64,000 nt of DNA from Setaria digitata. Taxonomy: Eukaryota; Nematoda; Chromadorea; Rhabditida; Setariidae. The position numbers were made by a program, and so were the translations under genes. This document shows positions 25,101 through 36,701 of this stretch, piece after piece. The stretch is taken from assembly GCA_003640385.1 (NCBI GenBank), contig RCAB01000019.1, positions 310,001-374,000 on the forward strand, written 5' to 3'. The notes beneath the pieces are model-generated. The model was given only the letters and a program-made list of their open reading frames with translations. It was not told where the DNA came from and searched no databases. Positions within the stretch are counted from its first letter, which is position 1. Each line of letters begins with the position of its first letter.

Positions 25101-28100
25101 GCCATCCTCAAACATTTCGCCGTTAACAGTCATGAATCATAAGTCGAAATTCTGTGTTCAAATGTTCAAATATATAACAGACCAAAAAGTAAGAATGATT
25201 ACTTTTGATTGTTCGATGCCAGTGATAGCACTGTGATGGCACTCGGTATTTGATTCCTCTGCACCAGTATGTATATTAAACCAATTCAAAGCACCAGCAT
25301 AAGAACCCAACAGTATATGCTCGTCGTCAATCTTGAAAAATTTAGTTAAAAAACAATTGCTGAAAGCTACAAAAAAATAGCACTTTATGATCAAAATGAA
25401 GAAATGAAATCTTTTTTTTTTTTTTTAATTTTATGTAGTTCTGAAAAATTACCGAAAAACTACAACAAGTAAATGTCTCTTCGCTTTCCGTGAATGATCG
25501 TACAGGACGAAAGCGACTGAAAGCAAAATGAATATCCTCTCTGAACCTTTCCCGATTCCAAGCAGCCGAAATTAACTAAAATATTGCCTACTAGTAGAAG
25601 GTAATGTGTTATGAACATATGACCATTAAGAAAACAACGACCAAAAGCGACCAAAATTGATCGAAATTAATAAACATGTATGAATATACGCTTTACTTAT
25701 AAAGTAACTAATAACCAATTTAAATTCTAGAAGTGATTATTATTTGCTTTACATTTTGCAGTTTAGATGGAAAACAATTTACCGGACGGCTTAAAAATCG
25801 ATTAGCAATATTTTTTGGCGCAAAGCGTTTCCGCTGTGGTTCCGGACAGTGATGTGGACTGCAGTGAAAGTATTACAGAAGTGTTATGTTAGACTTCACA
25901 GTAAAACAATAAAGAAATTTAGACTTCAAACTTTCCCTCCGAATAATTTTGCCCTCAAAAAATTATTTCTGAAGAATCCGAATAAATAAGTTTCAGTATA
26001 ACATACTAGTAAAGTGAGAAAGGAGGACAAGTGGAAACTGGATTGCGACATGTCGAGTGCTGCTTTCTAAAAAATTAATTTGATGAAAGGAATTGTATTT
26101 GAAAGCTTTTTCTTCAAATAACCCATGGTTTTATTTCGACTTCAGAGTTTTAGAAGAAAATACGAAAAGTACCTGAAGAAATCCGTAATTATTTCGTCAA
26201 GATCTTTTGGAGGAGCTGGCAGTGCAGATGAAAATTGATAATTAGTAAAACAATCACTGTTGCTTGTAAGCTCCAATTTTTTACGATCTGGTGAATAGCC
26301 CACAGATGTTCCTGGAGGACTCCCATCGAAATGACGCCCTAACAACAGAACGCTTAATCATCGGAAAAAATGAAAGGCGCAGGACAAAAATAATGCAGCA
26401 AAATTCTGGAATTAAAAGAAATTTGGCATTTTAAAGACATCTACTTCGTTGACATAAAGTGAAGTAACCAATATTATTTGCTATTCCTACTATAATGGAT
26501 GAAAGCATAATATGTACACACCATTTACTTGCATAATGCACACAAGAAAAACTCACGTCCAGTAATGCTCAACACTTTTGCTAATTTTGGTGTTGAAGGT
26601 GAAGCAACTATCTGGTCCTGTTGCTCATCACATGGTGTATGTTCTGCCCTTAAACTTAATATGTTCACATTTCATGTTATTTCACAATACCATTTAAAAT
26701 ACAAACAATAATTTAGTAAATACTTTCTATCCATTCACATATAATAAATGCAGTATCTATGGAGAACACAAAGCTTTTTGTTCCAGAAAGATACGATAAC
26801 CATTTTCATGAAACTATTTATAATTAATTATTAAGTAATGAAGATCACTAAGTAAAACATTTAGTCCCATGTAGCAAATAGTATAGAGTTCCCGAAAAAA
26901 GCTTTTATTTGCTAAGATCGCCATTTAATTTTTAAATCTTACATAAGGTCGAGTGCTGTTAACCATTCACTTCTTCGACGTCGATTACCACCACCGAAAG
27001 TACTCAAAATTAAAGTTTTTCCCGATACAATATCGTTGTCGACATCAGAGAATGTATTCTCAAAACGTTTCGGCTGGAAAATTCCCCTATCATAGATAAG
27101 GGACTAATTACATTGGACCTCAATGAACAATAAAAAGAAAAAAGGAATTACCAGCAAGCCAATAGATGGCAGGCGAGTGGATACACGACTTGCAGGTATA
27201 TCAGGTAGACCGGCTTCGTCTTTTAAATCACTCGCCGTTTTGAGCAGACCCTTTTTGATCAAATGTTGATGTATGAGTTGCAAGAGTTCTTTTTCATTGT
27301 AAACAACTTTGGTATGAGCAACGATATGCCACTTCCAAAGCTTTTCCTAGAATATTCACAGGATATCACTTATCAAAAACAATCATAATATAATCCTTAA
27401 AAACATATTTTTATATCTATATGCTTTTGGAAGAGAAAAAAAGACAAAAAGATGAACAGAAAAGCATATACTTTAGTCAGGTCTTTCGGAAACTCATGAA
27501 TTTGTTTTTTAGTAATTCTCTCGATTAATAAATGAGCTTGCTCGCAAAATCTAGCGTGTTCAGCACGTCGCTCCGGTAGAACGGGTTCACGCATAAGACC
27601 TAAAATTGAGATAAATAGAGAAAATTGGAGTCGGATGATTCCGCCATGTGTCAAAAACTATATCTAGAAAATCTTGAAACTTAAGAAAACTACAGCCAAA
27701 ATTGCACTTACCGCACAATTCACTGTTTGCAATAAGCGGCATTACTTCAAGCATTTGGCGAACGCTTTCTGAACGCGCCAAACCATTTAGGGCTTGACAT
27801 GCAATCGCACGAAGTGCATCAGCTTCTGTGATCGGCGTTTCTGTATATAACAGTTTTTTCAAGATCTATAAGAAAAAAAAATTGAGTCAATGAAGCTTAA
27901 AACAAATTGAAATTTAAGAACGCACAGGAAACAAAAAAAAAAACCCAATGGTGAAACAATTGATATGAATTTTAACTTTTAAATTCATTTATACGCTGTG
28001 CAAGAATGCATGAGTAACTGAAATGTCTCCAGCAAAAGCTAGCCTTTGTTTCCTTAAGCAAAGACACAGACTGCGCTGCTGTGCTGAGAAAAAAATTAAG

Positions 28101-31100
28101 ACTTTGAACTTGAAGTATATCGTACAAAGCCCCAGTTTCCAATGAGGAAGATCATATATAAGTGAAAATCACCATAATTCCGTTATTTCTTCGAACGGTA
28201 CTCCACATTTTTTCCAGAAAAAATTCCATTTGGGCCTTCCTTTGTTTTCGTATTTTATAAGGTGTTCCGATGCTTCGGCAGCTAATTCGAGAATCAGAAG
28301 CATGCACGTAAGTATCACTAGTTGAAGGTGATACAGCCAGTCGTCCACTGTGCTGAAAAAGATGAACAGAAATTTTTGCAATCTATTGGACCATAAACAT
28401 CTTATTCTCCAACCAGTCCTTGTTATAACGAAAGACAATTAATGCCCTTTTTACTTCCAGTATGTGTCTGCCAGCTTTACCTTTATATGTTATCTCAAAG
28501 ATCAGACAACTCAACAGGGAAAAGAACAAGAAATCCTGAAATTAAAACTTACTCGCTCCAGCGGAGCACACACACAATTTGTTATCACCCTTAAAGCAGC
28601 AAACTGAACTTCGGGGTCAGTTATTAGTTCTCCTTCGCAGAATTCCAAAACTGTCCTGAAATTCGAACACTGTGATAAAAAAAAAAAACCGCCTCACTAC
28701 CACTTAGAAATCGCATGCCCTTCCCTCCTCCCCCTAACATCATATTAGAACTGGTATGCTTGATTATGGAAGCATAAGCTTACCCGACAGCTTCAACATT
28801 TTGTTCCCGAATTTTCAATGTACTCTCGCAAATATCCATTTGGATCCGAGGTACTGCAGAACACATCCACAAAACCTTGAATGTGCAATTTCTATTGGTT
28901 GAATTTTATGCAATTTTAGTCGAAATATAGCGGCCTTGAGGACCATCATAGGGAAAAAAACTCCCTAGTACATTACTATAAATCAATTTCAACAATCTCC
29001 GAAGAAAGAAATCTGAATTAAAAGGTGTCCTTTGTATTAAAAGAGAAGAAACATAAGTGTGTAAAAACAAATTAAAGGGAAATACCGTGCTGTTGAAAAA
29101 AAAAAAAAAAAAAGAAATGCGTAGCTTACATCAAGAGACATCTTCAGAATTTCGATTTTGGAACCACCATTCCAAGAATTAGCTGCACCAACAAGGAAAT
29201 GCATAGTGCGTATAACTCCTAAACGCTTCAATTCTTCAACAGGTCGCCAAGATGAATGTAAACCCAGAGTATGCAACAGAATCCAAACACAAGTTTTCAA
29301 GTTCTCATCGTCAAGATGCATGCCCTGTAAGAAAGTTTTGCAAAGAAAAAAGTCAACAGGAAAATAATTACTTATATTCAATATGATGAATATCTGACAC
29401 GACAATATTCAACCTTGTTAGCCGGTAAACCATGAACACATGAAGGAATGACAATATCCCTAAGACACTGCAAACGAGATACATGAGTTCGTTTCAGATG
29501 TTCCACTTTGACAAAAATGTGGGCAGCCATATAACTGAAACATTAGAGAATATGGATAAGCTACAGATTGCAAAAGTCAGTAAATGAGATTAATGGTGAT
29601 TACTTTTTGGTCAAGTAATATTAGGAATTTTCTATTACTAAAAAATTATACCTTCGGAAAGCCACGCAGGTATTTCTGATAGCCTGCATACTAGTATAAA
29701 GATGCTCATCAGAAAGAACGTTATCTGAATCTTCTTGTAGGAGGGTTAAGGTCGAAATCTGAAATGAAAATAAGGGAAAAAAGTCTGGAGATACAGATAT
29801 ATTCTTCTGTCAAGTAATGCTTTGGGACCAAAGAATTCAAAGCGCACAAAAAACAATTGATATGAATCACTTTTTGCCAAGTTAAAATCCACCTGTATCG
29901 AATTACAAGGAAAAAGCAAGATGAAAATGTGAATACAGAATATACTTCAGAATAAATTCTAATTACAAACCAGTGTAAAATCACTACCAATATACATTCC
30001 CAAACAGAAGATATTTCAAAAGGCACACAAATTTTCTTCTAAAATGCTTACATAATTGAACAAACGCCGAGGTCCATCATAATCATCGAACCGCTCAAGT
30101 ATAGGTCGAAACTGGAATGCGTGAGTAAAAAACATTGATGAGCCAGCTCGACCGCTTTCATAACTATGTTCCAAAAGCCACAGTGCATAACTGAAAGAGA
30201 AAAATTTCAAGGAAAATAATTTCACACGGAAGAATAAAATCAGTTATTGAATACCATTACTACAACAAAAGCCTTCTATGAGGAGTACAAAATGAAGCGT
30301 AACTTTTCATATATCAACCTTAAAAACCAATATTAAGATACTACGCTGACTTATGAACTGTCCAGAGAGGTTCACATCATTACACAATGCAGTGAGCTAA
30401 TGATACCATCGTAATCGAACATAATAATAATGAAATAGATGGGTAACTCACTGAACGAGTTCATTAAGAGTTTGTTCTGGCAAAAGGCAAACACCCTCCA
30501 TTGCATCCGCATTATAAGCCAGATAATATAAGCACGTCCCAACAACGACAGATGCCAATGAATCGCGTTCTATACGAATTAAAAGATCCACTCCACCAGC
30601 AGCTACAAAATCCAGTGCCAATCTACGGTGAACCAAAAGTCCGGCAAGATACTAAAAAAATAATTCAAAGAAACATTATGTAAGAAACAATCGCTCATTA
30701 GCATTTCCATACAGCTTTCCATATAAATTAGGAGATTCAAAAAAAAAAAGAAAAAAAAAAAAAAGAGATCCTAAATGATTAAAAAAAAGCAATACAGATT
30801 TCTTATTAGCTGGTGAATTATCTAAAATAATAATTCCCATTGTCTTGGTACAGTCGATTACCTTCAGAACATCAAATATGAGTCGACTATCGTGACTTCG
30901 TGCACCACCGAGATATCGTAAAACAAGATCTAGTGAACGATTCTCGTATGTTTCTTTCAAAAGCTGAAATATTTAAATAAAATATCACCAGGCGACTGTG
31001 ATTTGAAACTACATTCTCAATGAGGAACAGAAATACCTGGTACTAGATATTTTATTTCGCAACATTAAAATTAACACCACTTACAACTTGGCTACATAGA

Positions 31101-31333
31101 TTCTAAAATCTCAAATTAGTTGTAAACTATTTTATATATAAAAGTGAAGTACATCCTGATATTCTCCGACAGGTGTAAGGTATTGAATAATGAGACGCTG
31201 CTCCATAACAGTTGTTAGCGGAAATATTCGATATTCTCCAAGACGTCGCTTTTGCATTAATGTCCACTGACTATTACTTTTTCCATCAATAATAGATCCC
31301 AACGATGCTGTGCTTTCAGAATGTGCCTAAAAG

Positions 31334-31364
<31 letters not shown>

Positions 31365-33509
31365 CTGAAATCGATTAAAATGATATTACAATACCATTTA
31401 AAAAATCATTTTTTTTTTCGTGTCATTCAAATACCTGTTATAATACTCAACCAACACTAAATAAAATCAAAAATCATGTTCTGCTTGATTAAGTTAGAGA
31501 TCAGAACAAACAATCCTAAAAAGAGAAACGGACTTAAAATATGAAGAAATTACACTATCTGAATGGAAGCAATAAATGTCTAAAACAACTTTTGAAAATT
31601 TCAACAACTTCAAATCCATACTTACACGATGTTCTTTATCTAATTTGACTTTTTTCCGCGGTGGTACAGTCACCTCTAGATTTTCGGACATTGAAGTTTT
31701 GCAAGCCGGTCCACTGAAACTACTCACAATTAAGAACAAAAAAACTTGACAACTTTGAATCCCGAAAAAAAAGTGAAAATAAACCTTATTCTCAAGATGG
31801 ATTTCCTTTCTTCACTATACAAAGGCCCTATTGAATTCATTGGAGAAATTGCTACTGATGGTCCCGATGCTTCCTCACCGGAGCACTTCGTTGTTTCACG
31901 CTCTTTCAAAATCTACAATAAATCTAACTGTTTGACAGAAATCAATACTTAGCTTTCACTTCCCGTTTTAATAAGATTTCTCAGCAGATGAAAACATAGA
32001 TCGGCCGGCAAACATTAATGTGTTTTAAAATTGCAATTTTTAAAAAAGTTTCAACACGCAGACGCTTTACTTTACAGTTCATTACTGAAATTTTTATCCT
32101 TGCTCGTCTTTTCTTGTACATAAGAGTTGTCCAACTAAGAAACAAAAGTGTTTCTTTTTTCTGATTAGTGGATTTTATTTCTTTCAGTAGCTACATAATT
32201 TTCCACTAGTTCTTTTTTTTGATTCTTCTGCACAACTTTTAAAAATATAACCAACATCAGCCAATGAAGGTCTTTCACCACTATGAAATGTTTCTCTTGG
32301 CATACCAGCAAACGGACCACCATTTTCAGTATCTTCCTCTTTATTTTCTTTGTCCGGCTCTGATACTTCCATTGCTTCTTCTTTTTCTTTTTCCATTCGC
32401 TCCTTTAATAGAGACAGTGAAAAATTAAAAGGAAAAATCTATAAGTCTAACAGTTGAATTTAAAGCCATCAATGAGCGGAGCTACATCAGGCAGAATTTA
32501 TGTAACCAAAACTGCTATCAGAAACAAAATAGCTTACAAACAAATCCTTTAAACGTCTCAGTGCAATTGGAATCAGAGCAGAGTTTTCTGTTTTAAGACT
32601 ACTTGCAACACTTGTCACATCTAAGGCAGCAGCCAGCAAACCAAAGGAGTAAGCTCTTAAATAACAGTTGGTCGCATCGCTTTCTGCCCATCTATAAAGC
32701 TGCGGTATCAAACCTTCTGGTTCCTGAAACATTCCCACAAAAATAATAATAACTCTGTGCAACTTTCATGAACAATGCCTTTGGAGATTCCTACTTTTGC
32801 GCATTTTTCTTTAATGGGAGAGAAAAATTTCAGTAGGGAAACTCCTAGATGTTGTAACCAATAAAACTTACGGATAAGACAGCAGAATCTAAACCGGGAA
32901 TAAGATTGAGCAACAGTCTTGCGGAGGCAATATTCAATTCGATGTCATCGCGGGACATTAAATACGACACAAGAAGCTGAAAAGAGTTCCTTCATTAGCG
33001 CAAACAGTAAAACAAATTTTAAAAAGAGCACTATGATTTTCACAAAGTTTACGTTACAATTTCCTTTACCTTATTCATGAATTCTTCATAGCGACTGATA
33101 ACTTTTAACAAATGGCCCAGGATGCATGACGGATATGTTTTGGCCGGATGACGATCATCTAATGGATCAGGATCTTGCTTCAAAAAATCATCTGTTGCTT
33201 CCTCTATTAGTTCCGAAAGTCTACAATATTCTCTAGGTGTAATAAAAATAATAAAATAGTAATAAAACTGAACAAATTCAGAAAGATGCTGCTCGTCCCA
33301 ATTTTTTCAAAGATTCAGTACTGACAAGTGCATCTTTGAAAACTGATAACAAACCTTATTAGGGATGGTTTGACACTAAATGAGGCATTGTCATTTTCAG
33401 CTTCCCAAACAGCAAGAATAGCTTGCAATTCTCCCGCGGCGCTTGACTGACTAGGATGAGGAAGATGGGACGAGTGTGTCCCGTGGTTCGACCGCGACGG
33501 AGCAAACAT
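22143..33509 (-). CDS. dcaf-1: DCAF1 (VprBP), CUL4-DDB1 substrate receptor
   Basis: Nuclear substrate receptor of the CRL4 ubiquitin ligase and scaffold of the EDVP complex. The model has 35 exons and about 1,614 residues (human about 1,507). Exon 5' ends run 33509, 33220, 32976, 32723, 32402, 31912, 31713, 31326, 30963, 30651, 30190, 29758, 29534, 29324, 28875, 28655, 28352, 27865, 27599, 27346, 27073, 26648, 26338, 25858, 25575, 25331, 25106, 24859, 24436, 23896, 23641, 23378, 23050, 22618, 22297. Phases close at every junction. Landmarks in order: N-terminal [10 protein letters not shown], helical-repeat region with [13 protein letters not shown] and [16 protein letters not shown], LisH motif about 902-933, then the C-terminal WD40 region. 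That region has both WDxR motifs (WDPR, Arg1291; WDVR, Arg1328) used to bind DDB1. The family block [10 protein letters not shown] is followed by an acidic Ser/Asp/Glu tail. The donor of exon 5 (about 32,256) is uncertain. The last intron (donor at 22,479) rests on phase only; otherwise the protein would end near 22,459. The tail finishes in a basic RRQRRAERE. Confidence 0.96.
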
Positions 33510-34500
33510 TGAAATATAAAACCAATCTGAAACGATCTAAATGTAAAATGATTCTAAGAAATTCGAAGTTATATAAAAAAAATCAAATCGCTATATGTAA
33601 ATTTCGTTTTAATAGATAAATTTGAGAGTTGTTATAGCTTGCATACACTAAATTATAGACGCTAGGAGATAAAGCATAATGTAACATCGTATTTCGTTCA
33701 ACAAAATCATAATGTAGCCAAAGCAACCTAACCAGAATCTTGCACTTCTTGAAACCCTTCCGCCACGAACCAAGTTTCATTAAGTTACTAGAAGAATTTT
33801 ACATGACCACAATGAAAATATTGACCATTCTTCACGATTTGGCAGGATTTTGGACTTTCTAGTGCTCAGGCGCTCAGTATGGCATGGTTTATTCACTTTT
33901 TCTTGTATTATAAATCCATGTACATTACTGATTAGCGTGTCCTAAATAATCTACACCACTGACTAACGTGCACTAAATGATCTTTTGGGATCCCTTGATG
34001 CTTCATGAATTGGTCAAGAAGTTGTACTGTACTATAACCCTCGTGAAGTTTTATTGTTTTACGATTAATTTATTCATTTACATGAGAAGGACAAATACCC
34101 TCAGAGTTCACAACCGTTACGTTACAATACCTACAATCAGTGAAAGAGAAATGTATGAAGTAGGAAATCAAGCGTGTTCCACACTTAGGACAATTACTGC
34201 TCATTTGACAAGTGCGAATTTCTTCTCAGAAAGCTTGTCTCTAAATGCAGCTAATAAAGACTAGACAGGTTCAATTTCTCTCGAAGAACATGTAGAAAAC
34301 GTTCTGTGTGGAATAAGAAAACTGGGATTAAAGGACTAATGGCTCCGAAAGTATCTCGCTTCATCATGCGCATCAGTCGGATTTCGGAGTGAAATCCTTT
34401 AAATACATTCACTTGTAAGTTTCTCCATCGTTTAAAATCGTCGAAACATTACTAGTCTGATTATTTACTAATTTTATTATCTCATGGGGAAACAAAACAG
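33510..34500. other. DCAF1 upstream intergenic region
   Basis: AT-rich sequence upstream of DCAF1 (-) and of the poorly defined + strand locus. It contains chance frames at 33,583-33,780 (-) and 33,977-34,264 (+) with no family signal. Promoter elements cannot be identified by eye. Confidence 0.5.
33525..33532 (-). other. Putative trans-splice acceptor of DCAF1
   Basis: Minus-strand GATCGTTTCAG ends at 33,527, leaving a 17-base leader before the ATG at 33,509. There is no upstream in-frame exon that family homology would require. This supports both the start choice and spliced-leader addition. Confidence 0.55.
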
Positions 34501-35228
34501 ATGACGGGAAGGACGTCTTGTATGCAACAAATGAAATGCCCAGATCAACTGACTGTTGAAAATCGCCGCAAACAATCAATTACTGAACTTCAGCCAGCGC
34601 TCCTTCGTCAGAAAACGACATATTGTGTACCAGGTGCGTGGGAAGCTTGCTCCACGAGATTCATTTGCACAAGTAGGAAAATTAGGTTCTCATTTCTACG
34701 TTTATCACAACGAAATATTTGGAAATGACCATCTCATCGAAATTACACTGATGGAATGGCGCCGAAGGAGTCAAAATTATTAGTTCACTAATAACAATCC
34801 ATTTTCCAAGCTTTCTGCGCTGTAATTTGCCGTTTCTTTGTTTTGTTCCAGCAACCTATCTAACTCGCAACTCACAAGTCCCAAAGGTCGGCAAAAAACC
34901 GGAAATTTCAGTAACACCAAAGAGCGTCAACAAACAGTGCGAGAGGCAATTTATCAGAGGCTTTATCTTACGTCTCCATTTCTCACATGATTGACGTGTT
35001 CCCAAATAATTTTTAGCCAGGATGTCTAAGCGAAACTCTGATGAATTTGGATCAAAAGCGCGATGCTTAGAAGATTGTGGCATAACGATCAGTCAAAGTG
35101 CTTCTAGTGATTTTGGTGATACCAAAAGTACTGGTAGCAGCTACAAGGCCGAAACCACGATACAAGCTGATGAACCGCCATCGTTACCATCAGAATCCCT
35201 TGAGGAAGTACTTCAACTTCAGAATTAG
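34501..35228 (+). pseudogene. Uncharacterised + strand locus with frame conflict
   Basis: Protein-like frames occur in a row but do not join cleanly. One from 34,501 has an ATG and the segment ENRRKQSITELQPALLRQK. A second, offset by one base, continues to 34,782 (KLGSHFYVYHNEIFGNDHLI, then an EW segment) and can splice in phase from 34,782 to 34,853 (acceptor TTTTGTTCCAG). That segment holds ERQQTVREAIYQRLYL and then a stop. The last (about 35,014-35,228, acceptor AATTTTTAG) encodes a Ser/Thr/Glu-rich tail beginning SKRNSDEFGSK and ending LEEVLQLQN. Either the first part belongs to another exon, or there is a real or assembly frameshift. No family is recognised. It may be a fast-evolving gene or a decayed one; the label pseudogene marks that doubt. 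Confidence 0.35.
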
Positions 35229-35231
35229 GCT

Positions 35232-36690
35232 TGATCCCAATTATCGTCATAATAATAAATTTTCAACGCTGTCTATACTGGGTTGGGCCGCGTTAAATCA
35301 TTGTAGCGGCATTAGTCCTGGATGAGTCGCAGATGGTTTCTTCATGGACAGAGTGGTGGGTAAGGCTCGGTCCTCAGAGGTGATGGGGTCAGTGGTGTAT
35401 TTGTAATTTGTGATGAAGTGTCTGCCAGTGAACTCTCTAAGGTTTCATCAAAGGTTGTAGTTAATGTGTGCCAATAATACCGATGTGAGTCATGAAATCG
35501 ATCGGTAAAAAAGAAAAAAAAGACGTTCGAAAAAACTGACTCTTGCGTCTTTGCAGACGTGACGATTTCCCACTTCGTATCCTTGACTATGGCTGCACCT
35601 ATTAGCGTTTTGTCATCTTCAGTGCAGACTTTGCACCTGCGTGAACTGAAATTTTGTACAGGTCGGATTTCCTGATGTTGATGTCGTAGATGTGTTGTGA
35701 AAAGCCATGGTACGCATCTGCAGTGTGCAGATTTACATGAATGTGGTTGCATGCTGGGCTAAGCGATACCGTCTCTGCTTCATCAAAAAGTGTTGAAAGT
35801 ATTCTCTGGAAGCAGTTTCTTATTTTAGTGTTCTACCTCAAACTGAACAATGTGTGAAGGATTCGCCAAAATGATATGAATTATCTTATAAGAGAGAAAA
35901 AATATGAACGAAAACTAGATGTTTGTTTGAGGTTAATGTGGAGTGAAGAGTTCGTGCATTGCTTCATATATATTCAGGCTTTAAGTCCTGATATATTGAA
36001 CTAAGTGCAGCAGTGTACTGGTTGTAGTAGCCCTGCGCAGTTTTCAAGACCGTGCTGTGCGCAGTGCTCGGTCATGTAATCAAGATGTGAAGTTTGGTTC
36101 AACAGAGTGTATATTTTTTTTCAGATTTTGATGCAATGATAAAGTTAGTTGTCTCTTAAGCCACTTGCAGTTTGTGTATTTCGGTATTTTTTTTCTTTTT
36201 CTGGTATGTTTTCTTAGGGATATTTTGTATTTTACACAATTTGTTTCATCCGCGGAAAATGCTACTCATTTTGCTGTACAGTGCTTTTGGTAAATTCTCA
36301 GTACGGAGTCCTCTGGTATTCATATTTGAAATTTTTATCTGCAAATCTGCAAGTTGGTGCACTGTTTTCTAAAATTTGTTCTTCAAAAAGAAGTGCATAT
36401 ATGAAATAAAATATAACTCTCCAGTAATACTCTTGTATTGTGTTAGGTGTTTAGTAATAGATGCCGGACTGGAGATGGTTGTGTAAAGGAGCGTTGTGCT
36501 CACTAAAGCATGTTTAAACTGCGCATTTATGAGGCTAAACTTTCCTTTTCTGGTCGATCCCAACACTAATGGTCTGAAGACTTCTTACACTCTTTTTCAT
36601 AACCAATTATGACCGTTATACACTTAATTAGTTGTCAAAAACTGATTGCTGAAAAAATAGAAAGAGGACTGTTTCTCACTTCAGATTCTT
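35232..36690. other. Region between uncharacterised locus and Trabid-like gene
   Basis: Mostly non-coding AT-rich DNA. A minus-strand frame at 35,342-35,752 (136 codons) has a protein-like end (TTFDETLESSLADTSS) but also a run of Phe from a poly-A/T tract and no splice or start support. I treat it as unproven. The rest holds T-rich tracts and no feature I can name. Confidence 0.45.
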
Positions 36691-36701
36691 TGCAGAGCAA
36701 A
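36691..36701 (+). other. Putative trans-splice acceptor of Trabid-like gene
   Basis: TTCTTTGCAG ends at 36,695, six bases before the ATG at 36,702. The frame is open further upstream to 36,609, but family homology begins right after 36,702. The short leader therefore decides the start. Confidence 0.6.

Noticed and set aside
35342..35752. 136-codon minus-strand frame
   Set aside because: Includes a poly-Phe run and lacks splice or homology support. It was kept only as a note because part of it looks protein-like.
36609..36701. Upstream start for the Trabid-like protein
   Set aside because: The frame is open, but the acceptor at 36,695 and family homology starting just after 36,702 favour the downstream ATG.
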